In this document: positions 58,801 through 64,000 of the stretch, in pieces | How positions within the stretch are numbered: the stretch's first letter is position 1 | How the letters are laid out: every line of letters starts with the position of its first letter | From: CAVRQM01 sp965246915 | GTDB lineage: Bacteria; Pseudomonadota; Alphaproteobacteria; Acetobacterales; Acetobacteraceae | Reading direction: 5' to 3' | DNA: 64,000 nt | Assembly: GCA_965246915.1 (NCBI GenBank) | Contig: CBDFGB010000017.1 | Span: forward strand, 29,209 to 93,208 | Translations under genes and position numbers: made by a program | The notes under the pieces: model-generated | Databases searched by the model: none | What the model saw: the letters and a program-made list of their open reading frames with translations, nothing else | Told to the model about the DNA's origin: nothing

Positions 58801-59322
58801 TACCAATCGATGCTGGAAGAGGCGATCGTCGAGGCGAAGGCGGGCGGGATGGCCGACGCGCGGCGCAATCGCGAATTCAGCCCGCAAATCTCGGTCGACG
58901 CGCCGATCATGATCCCCGACGAATATGTCCCCGATCTGGACCTGCGCATGGGGCTGTATCGCCGCATGAACGAGCTGGAGAACAAGGAGCAGATCGAGAG
59001 CTTCGCCGCCGAGATGATCGATCGCTTCGGCCCCCTGCCCGAGGCGACGCAGAATCTGCTGACCGTGATCGAGGCCAAGCTGAATTGCCGCAAGGCGATG
59101 GTGGCGAAGCTGGACGTGGGGCCGAAGGGCGCGCTCGTCACCTTCTTCGAGGACAAGTTCCCCGATCTCCCGGGGCTGCTCGCCTATGTCGAGCGGCTGA
59201 AGGGCACGGCCAAGCTGCGCCCGGACAGCAAGCTGGTGATCCAGCGCGAATGGGGCGACGGCGCCAAGGGGCTCAACGGGGCCTTGCAGCTGTCGCGGGG
59301 GCTGGCGAAGATCCTGGCGTAA
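55822..59322 (+). CDS. mfd: Transcription-repair coupling factor
   Basis: 1166 residues from TTG 55822 (GGAGG 6 nt upstream; GTG 55819 also possible). Removes stalled RNA polymerase and recruits UvrA. UvrB-like N-terminus: DVLPYDRASPSLRSTSERLA, DLFPSGEAQALRLDFFGDEI. RNA polymerase-binding (CarD-like) domain: LVVHTDHGIGKYAGLTQVPV. RecG-like translocase: VVGDVGFGKTEVALRAAFVA, VDEEQRFGVTHKERLK, LTATPIPRTLQMAMSGL, LYQLRGRVGRGKTRAYAFLT. The C-terminal domain has GLYRRMNELENKEQIESFAA. Complete. Confidence 0.96.
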   Translation: MSTDLARILKASEALTLAGVPTGFLPWLMADFARAAKPVPGKAAGRAEGGRAIFFAPDEAAMRAVADGARYFAPELDILAFPAWDVLPYDRASPSLRSTSERLAGLAALQAKSARPQLVVTTVNAATQRTLTPFRVRQLSATLAPGERIDRDALAELLQANGYVRADTVHEAGEYAVRGGLVDLFPSGEAQALRLDFFGDEIESVRQFDPENQRTIASIDGFTLLPASEFLLDAEGIKRFRTRYREKFGATATGDPLYQALSEGRRLAGMEHWLPLIEDRLATLFDHLSPDDILVRDSGADGAIDARFEAIRDYHENRVRHRSTDLGSYRPLEPAQLYLTRGEWDQAVADRPIHVTTPFHEHESARVIDFGVEGPRDFGPERAASSNIYEAVVAHIRDLARSKHKVVLASYSTGARERLRGLLADHGLDSAMLAEDWHDALGRAFKPGTTALAILPLDHGFTTPDVALLTEQDMLGDRLIRRQKRRKSADAFLAELAALSPGDLVVHTDHGIGKYAGLTQVPVSKVPHDCVALEYAGGDKLYVPVENLEVLSRYGNEEGGTLDKLGGVAWQNRKARMKERIREIAGELIATAAQRALRAADVAQSDTAYAAFVDRFPYEETDDQDRAIGDTLEDLAAGKPMDRLVVGDVGFGKTEVALRAAFVAAMAGMQVAVIGPTTLLARQHYTTFAERMHGFPLEMGRLSRLVPAAEARRTKEGLADGTVDIVVGTHALLAKGIEFKRLGLVIVDEEQRFGVTHKERLKSLKADVHVLTLTATPIPRTLQMAMSGLRELSVIQTPPVDRLAVRTYVAPWDPVVIREALLREHYRGGQSFFVAPRVKDIVDLKEYLRKEVPEIRYVVAHGQMAATEVEERMSAFYDKKFDVLVSTTIIESGLDIPSANTLIIHRADRFGLAQLYQLRGRVGRGKTRAYAFLTTPPNRQVTETAEKRLHILQNLDSLGAGFQLASHDLDIRGAGNLLGDEQSGHIREVGFELYQSMLEEAIVEAKAGGMADARRNREFSPQISVDAPIMIPDEYVPDLDLRMGLYRRMNELENKEQIESFAAEMIDRFGPLPEATQNLLTVIEAKLNCRKAMVAKLDVGPKGALVTFFEDKFPDLPGLLAYVERLKGTAKLRPDSKLVIQREWGDGAKGLNGALQLSRGLAKILA

Positions 59323-59332
59323 TCCCCGCTCA

Positions 59333-59408
59333 TGCTCCTGCGCAGGCAGGAGCCCAGGGCTTCGAACGGCGACGCCCGCGGCTCTGGGCTCCTGCCTGCG
59401 CAGGAGCA
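59333..59408. repeat. 28-bp-arm inverted repeat between convergent genes
   Basis: TGCTCCTGCGCAGGCAGGAG, followed by CCCAGGGC, at 59333-59360 is repeated inverted at 59381-59408 with one mismatch, around a 20-nt loop. Inner self-complementarity is strong too. Located between mfd and the permease gene, it is likely a bidirectional terminator or dispersed repeat. Confidence 0.75.
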
Positions 59409-59415
59409 CGACGGC

Positions 59416-60738
59416 CTATGCAGTGCGGACGCGCACCCGCTTCATCACCAGATACAGCCCCAGGGCCGCCAGCGTCACGCCCACGAACCCCGCAATCTCC
59501 TCGGGCTTGGCGAGCGCCACCAGCGCCACCATGCTCACCATCCCCAGCACCGCGGCGGGCGCCAGCAGGCGGAACGACAAGGGCGTGCCCAGCAGCGCCA
59601 CCCCGCGCCGCCGCAGCAGCAGGGCGGCGAGGCAGGCGAGGAAATACAGCCCCGCCGTCCCCAAAGTGGACCAGATCGCCAGCCGCACGAAGCTGCCCGT
59701 CGCCGCGAACAGGAAGGCCAGCCCGGTATGGAACCAGATCGCGACGAAGGGCGTGGCAAAGCGCGGATGCGTGCGCCCCAGCGCCGCGGGCAGCCAGCCG
59801 TCGCGCGCGAAGGCGAACAGCACGCGCGGCGCGCCGAGGATGTCGCTGCCGATCCACGCCAGCCGCGAGAGCGCGCCACCGCCCAGCACGAGCAGGCCCA
59901 GCGCGGGGCTGATCTCGCGCGCGCCCGCCGCAAGCGGCTCGCCCGATCGCGCGAGCGCCCCGCCCAGCAGGCCCTCGGCCACCAGCTGGATCGCCACGTA
60001 GAGCAACAGCACGAACAGCATCGCCAGCATCGTCGCGCGCGGCACGATGCGGCTGGGCTCGCGCACCTCGCCGCTCGCCGCCAGCGGCGTCTCCATCCCG
60101 CAGAAGGCGAACAGGGCCAGGATCATCGCATCGGCGAAGCGCCCGCCCGGCACCGGCACGATCGGGCCTTGCGGCACGGCCCGCCCCATCGCGATCCACA
60201 CCGCGCCGAGCCCCACGAAGAGCAGCAGCGGCACCAGCTTCACCGCGGTGCTCCACGCGATCACCGTCGCCGCCTTGCCGGTGCCGCGCACGTTGAGGAG
60301 GCCGATCCCACCGAACACGATCGCGAGGATCGCGAGGCGCGGCCCCGTCGCCCCCAAGGCGGGCTGGAAGCTCGCCAGCGCCTCGCACAAGGCCGCCGCG
60401 ATGCCGCCGCAGGCCAGCACGCTCGCGATCCACAGGTAGAAGCCGGTCAGGAACCCCGCCATCGGGCCCAACGCCGCCTCGACCGTGCCATAGGCCCCGC
60501 CGGAGGTGGGCACGCGGCTGCCGCCCTCGGCGAAGCAGATCACCACCGCGCCCATCGCGATCGCGCAGGCCAGATAGGCGTAGAGCGCATAGCTCCCCGC
60601 CGCCGCCGCCATCGCCGCGGGCAAGGCGAAGATGCCCGCGCCGACCACGCCGTTGACGATGCTGCCCGTGAACGGCCACAGCCCGACGCTGCGCACCAGC
60701 CCGCGATCGCGTGACGTTTCCTCGATCGCGATGTCCAC
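59416..60738 (-). CDS. APC-family amino-acid permease
   Basis: 440 residues with about 12 membrane helices. The start SVGLWPFTGSIVNGVVGAGI, FALPAAMAAAAGSYALYAYL is the APC helix-1 signature with the G-A/V-G-I-F break. FCGMETPLAASGEVREPSRI (helix 6 region, E of the EPSR motif) and LSRLAWIGSDILGAPRVLFA follow. Proton-coupled uptake or exchange of an amino acid is likely; the substrate is not evident. Confidence 0.88.
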   Translation of the reverse strand: MDIAIEETSRDRGLVRSVGLWPFTGSIVNGVVGAGIFALPAAMAAAAGSYALYAYLACAIAMGAVVICFAEGGSRVPTSGGAYGTVEAALGPMAGFLTGFYLWIASVLACGGIAAALCEALASFQPALGATGPRLAILAIVFGGIGLLNVRGTGKAATVIAWSTAVKLVPLLLFVGLGAVWIAMGRAVPQGPIVPVPGGRFADAMILALFAFCGMETPLAASGEVREPSRIVPRATMLAMLFVLLLYVAIQLVAEGLLGGALARSGEPLAAGAREISPALGLLVLGGGALSRLAWIGSDILGAPRVLFAFARDGWLPAALGRTHPRFATPFVAIWFHTGLAFLFAATGSFVRLAIWSTLGTAGLYFLACLAALLLRRRGVALLGTPLSFRLLAPAAVLGMVSMVALVALAKPEEIAGFVGVTLAALGLYLVMKRVRVRTA

Positions 60739-60873
60739 GCGGCACGGTCCCCCAGGCTGAACGGGCAGCTTGCCCTACGCGACGGACGGTCGCAACCATG
60801 CGGTAACCCGTTTCTGCCATTGCGTGCGGGCAGGTTTGCGTGGCATCCCCCACGTCTGAATTCTGGAGGGTGC

Positions 60874-61137
60874 GTGGAAACGATCTACGATTGGGTGACG
60901 GTCGCGGTGTTCGCCGGCCTGATCGTGCTGTTCCTGCAGCGCTCGTCCACCGAGGGGGAGCCCCAGGATTCGATCTGGCAATATCTGGTCGCCTCGATCG
61001 GCTGCGCGCTCGCCAATTATCTCGGCAACAACAAGAGCGGCGACATTCCCTATCACGATGCGCTGGCGATCCTCGTGCTGGGCGGCACGGTGGGCTACAT
61101 CGTCTACGCGCTGAAGCCGTTCAAGCGGCTGGGGTGA
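60874..61137 (+). CDS. XrtV sorting-system accessory-like protein
   Basis: 87 residues from GTG 60874 (GGAGG 4 nt upstream). Helix 1 TIYDWVTVAVFAGLIVLFLQ, then RSSTEGEPQDSIWQYLVASI, GCALANYLGNN and helix 3 HDALAILVLGGTVGYIVYAL. The pattern matches, from memory, small proteins that accompany the XrtV exosortase in sphingomonads. No exosortase gene is in the window. Confidence 0.65.
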   Translation: METIYDWVTVAVFAGLIVLFLQRSSTEGEPQDSIWQYLVASIGCALANYLGNNKSGDIPYHDALAILVLGGTVGYIVYALKPFKRLG

Positions 61138-61476
61138 CCCGCCGGTAACAGGATCGGGATTGACGCCGACGGGCGGGCGGCCCGATCCGCCGCGCCCGAC
61201 CCCTCCTTCCATCCGAGCGTGATGACGGGACCCTTATCCGCCCGTGCCGAGCTTGTCGAAGCATCGTTCTTCCGAAGTCGTTCGAAGAACAGGGCGACGC
61301 TTCTACACGCTCAGCGCGGACGGTGGTTGGTCGATCCGACCTTACGTCATCCAGCTTTGGCGCTTCCCCCGTTCGCCCTGAGCGACATCGAAGGGCGTGC
61401 CGCAAGCGTTATCCGCTGGGGCACATGCTTCGACTTCACGCAGCACGAACGGGTGAAAAAGGGTCTTTCGCCTCCC
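61138..61476. other. Gene-free stretch with dispersed-repeat sequence
   Basis: No convincing gene. Pieces such as GTGCCGAGCTTGTCGAAGCA, TTCGCCCTGAGC and CACGCAGCACGAACGGG are of the kind found repeatedly between sphingomonad genes; a related piece (CAGCACGAACGGCTGAACG) occurs near 42484. It separates convergent genes. Confidence 0.5.
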
Positions 61477-64000
61477 TCAAAGCTGCCCGTGGCAGTGCTT
61501 GTACTTGTTGCCCGATCCGCACGGGCACGGGCTGTTGCGGCTGACCTTGCCGGCCCATTCCGCCGGATCCTCGCCCAGATCGACGGGCATCATCGGCGGC
61601 GCCATCTGGAGCGGGGGCAGGCGCGTCGAGACCAGCCCCATGCTCGCCGCGTCGCGATCGTAGGTATCGTCCAGCCCGGTCAGCGGATCGATGTGGGTCG
61701 TAACGAAATTCGGCATCGGCGGCAGCTGCGGCATCGGCGGGCGCACCTCGAAGCGCACGTTGGCGAGCGTGCGCGTCACATCCTCGCGGATCGAGGTCAG
61801 CATGCGCTCGAACAGCGCGAACGCCTCCTGCTTATATTCGTTGATCGGGGTCTTCTGCGCGTAGGAGCGCAGGTGGATCACCTGGCGCAGCGCATCGAGC
61901 GTCGAGAGGTGATCCTTCCAGTGATGGTCGAGCAGCTCCAGCAGCACGCTCTTCTCGTAGCCCGCCCAGCTGGACTGGCCGATCTGCTCGACCTTCTCGC
62001 CCATCTGCGCGTCGCTCATCTCCTGGAGGCGCGTGGTGATGAGCTCGGGCTCGACCATCGATTCCTTGAGCCAGTCGTCGATCGGCGCCTCCAGCCCGAG
62101 CACGTCGGTGACCCCCGCCTTCAGCGCATCCACGTTCCACTGCTCGGGATAGGAGCCCGGCGGGCAGGCGGCGCCGACGAGCGCATTGACCGTCTCGGCG
62201 CGCATGTCGGCGACGACATCGTCCACCGCGTCCGCATCCATGATGTCCGCGCGCTGCTCGTAGACCACCTTGCGCTGGTCGTTCATCACGTCGTCATATT
62301 CGACGACCTGCTTGCGGATGTCGTAATTGCGCGCCTCGACCTTGGTCTGCGCGGTCTGGATCGCGCGGCTGAGCATCGGACTGACGATCGCCTCGCCATC
62401 TTCCAGGCTCTTGTTCATCATGCGCGCGAACAACGTCTCCGATCCGAAGATGCGGAGCAGGTCGTCGTCGAGGCTCAGGTAGAAGCGGCTGAGCCCCGGA
62501 TCGCCCTGGCGCCCGGCGCGGCCGCGCAGCTGGTTGTCGATGCGGCGGCTCTCGTGGCGCTCGGTGCCCAGCACGAACAGCCCGCCGGCAGCGAGCACCG
62601 CTTCCTTCTCGGCGACGATCTCGGCCTTGATGCGTTCGGCGGCGGCATCGAATTCGGGCGTCCCCATTTCGAGATCGCCATGCTCGTCGACCAGGCGCAG
62701 TTCGAGATTGCCGCCGAGCTGGATGTCGGTGCCGCGGCCCGCCATGTTGGTCGCGATCGTGACGGCATTGAGCCGGCCGGCCTGTGCGACGATGTGCGCC
62801 TCATGCTCGTGATAGCGCGCATTGAGCACGTTATGCTTCACGCCCTCGCGCGTGAAATATTCGCTGAGGAGCTCGGATTTCTCGATCGAGACCGTGCCGA
62901 CCAGCACCGGCTGGCCGGTTTCCTGCTTGCCCTTCACCGATTTGGCGATGGCGGCGAACTTGTCGCCCATGTTCTTGTAGAATTCGTCGGTCTCGTCGAC
63001 GCGCAATATCTCCACGTTCGTCGGGATGGTGACGACGTTCATCTTGTAGATCTGAAAGAATTCGTGCGCTTCTGTGGCGGCTGTGCCGGTCATGCCGCCG
63101 ATCTTGGGATACATGCGGAAATAATTCTGGAAGGTGATGGAGGCCATCGTCTGGTTCTCGGGCTCGATATTCACGCCTTCCTTGGCTTCCACCGCCTGGT
63201 GCAGCCCGTCGGACCAGCGGCGCCCGTCCATCATGCGCCCGGTGAATTCGTCGATGATGACGACCTTGCCGTCCTTTACGATATAGTCGGTGTCGAGCTT
63301 GAACGCGACGTTGGCGCGCAACGCCTGGTTGAGGTGATGGACGACCTGCGTATTCTCGAAATCATAGAGGTTGGCGCCCTCCAGCAGCCCCGCCGCCTCC
63401 AGCGCGCGCTCGATCCGCTCGGTGCCGTCCTCGGTGAGGATCACCGATTTCTGCTTCTCGTCATGCTCGTAATCGCCCTTGTCGATCAGCTTCACGACCG
63501 CATCGACCAGCTTGTACAGCTCGGACTTGTCCTCGGTCGGGCCGGAGATGATGAGCGGGGTACGCGCCTCGTCGATCAGCACCGAATCGACCTCGTCCAC
63601 CACCGCATAGGCGAAGGGGCGCTGCGTCATCTGCGCGCGATCGTATTTCATGTTGTCGCGCAGGTAATCGAAGCCGAACTCGTTGTTCGTGCCGTAGGTG
63701 ATGTCGGCATTATAGGCGTCGCGGCGCTGCTCGTCGGAGAGATTGGGGACGATCACGCCGACCGTCAGCCCCAGGAAGCGGTAGACCTGCCCCATCCACT
63801 CGGCATCGCGCCGCGCGAGATAGTCGTTGACCGTGACGACGTGGACGCCGTTGCCCGCCAGCGCATTCAGATAGACGGCGAGCGTGGCGACGAGGGTCTT
63901 GCCCTCGCCGGTGCGCATCTCGGCGATCTCGCCGCGGTGGAGCACGATGCCGCCGATCATCTGCACGTCGTAATGGCGCTGGCCGAGCACGCGCCGCGCC
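61477..64000 (-). CDS. secA: Preprotein translocase ATPase SecA (N-terminus outside window)
   Basis: About 841 residues visible; the first 70 or so are beyond the right edge. Motor of Sec export. NBD1 has Walker A AEMRTGEGKTLVATLAVYLN and DEAD-type VDEVDSVLIDEARTPLIISG. The preprotein cross-linking domain includes IDEFTGRMMDGRRWSDGLHQ. NBD2: TIATNMAGRGTDIQLGGNLE and QLRGRAGRQGDPGLSRFYLS. The C-terminal zinc motif is SPCPCGSGNKYKHCHG, which binds SecB and ribosomes. Confidence 0.97.
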   Translation of the reverse strand, partial: ARRVLGQRHYDVQMIGGIVLHRGEIAEMRTGEGKTLVATLAVYLNALAGNGVHVVTVNDYLARRDAEWMGQVYRFLGLTVGVIVPNLSDEQRRDAYNADITYGTNNEFGFDYLRDNMKYDRAQMTQRPFAYAVVDEVDSVLIDEARTPLIISGPTEDKSELYKLVDAVVKLIDKGDYEHDEKQKSVILTEDGTERIERALEAAGLLEGANLYDFENTQVVHHLNQALRANVAFKLDTDYIVKDGKVVIIDEFTGRMMDGRRWSDGLHQAVEAKEGVNIEPENQTMASITFQNYFRMYPKIGGMTGTAATEAHEFFQIYKMNVVTIPTNVEILRVDETDEFYKNMGDKFAAIAKSVKGKQETGQPVLVGTVSIEKSELLSEYFTREGVKHNVLNARYHEHEAHIVAQAGRLNAVTIATNMAGRGTDIQLGGNLELRLVDEHGDLEMGTPEFDAAAERIKAEIVAEKEAVLAAGGLFVLGTERHESRRIDNQLRGRAGRQGDPGLSRFYLSLDDDLLRIFGSETLFARMMNKSLEDGEAIVSPMLSRAIQTAQTKVEARNYDIRKQVVEYDDVMNDQRKVVYEQRADIMDADAVDDVVADMRAETVNALVGAACPPGSYPEQWNVDALKAGVTDVLGLEAPIDDWLKESMVEPELITTRLQEMSDAQMGEKVEQIGQSSWAGYEKSVLLELLDHHWKDHLSTLDALRQVIHLRSYAQKTPINEYKQEAFALFERMLTSIREDVTRTLANVRFEVRPPMPQLPPMPNFVTTHIDPLTGLDDTYDRDAASMGLVSTRLPPLQMAPPMMPVDLGEDPAEWAGKVSRNSPCPCGSGNKYKHCHGQL

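Overview
This is a GC-rich alphaproteobacterial window that seems to hold DNA of two different affinities. From about 1 to 36.6 kb the housekeeping genes (leuA start, plsY-dprA-topA, tRNA-Ser, prfB-mrcA) look like Rhodospirillales/Acetobacteraceae homologues. From about 36.65 kb to the end (carB, carA, yqeY, dnaG, rpoD, recG-sdhE-mfd, an XrtV-type accessory protein, secA) both gene content and intergenic repeats look sphingomonad. The boundary falls inside the last codons of carB, whose C-terminus is lost. I read this as either a rearrangement or an assembly chimera. The affiliation rests on remembered family resemblance, not on a search.

Left part. leuA runs off the left edge behind a hairpin leader. 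Divergent from it is a tightly packed set: an XRE/VapB-like antitoxin, a VapC toxin, a GMC flavoprotein and an EEP-family hydrolase. Next comes a Tat-exported lysophospholipase-like gene split by an intact IS5-family (IS427-type) element; removing the IS restores the reading frame exactly. A (2Fe-2S) ferredoxin-like protein and a DoxX-like protein follow on the minus strand, then a coupled operon of flavin amine oxidase, plsY, dprA and topA.

Accessory block, 13.6 to 32.6 kb. The first part holds decayed and defence-like genes: a frameshifted GHKL ATPase with a coupled small HTH protein, a HigBA module with a readable promoter and twin operators, a TraA relaxase remnant with in-frame stops, and an IS630 remnant. 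A 14-bp copy of the tRNA-Ser 3' end at 19176 pairs with the tRNA itself at 32625 and brackets a 13.5-kb integrated element. It has a tyrosine integrase, a string of small coupled genes, an AlpA-like regulator, a primase and helicase pair, and small and large terminase. No portal, capsid or tail genes are visible, so it resembles a phage satellite or a decayed prophage.

Between 32.7 and 36.5 kb lie prfB, with its classical programmed frameshift, and penicillin-binding protein 1A.

Right part. carA and carB are separated by an oppositely oriented FitAB-type toxin-antitoxin module. A perfect 19-nt palindrome sits between the carB and fitA starts. carB also carries a 1-nt deletion. Downstream are yqeY, a lipoprotein, dnaG-rpoD, an FkbM methyltransferase, anmK, tyrS, a bestrophin, recG, sdhE, mfd, an APC permease and secA, which runs off the right edge. 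Hairpin-forming intergenic repeats appear in this half only.
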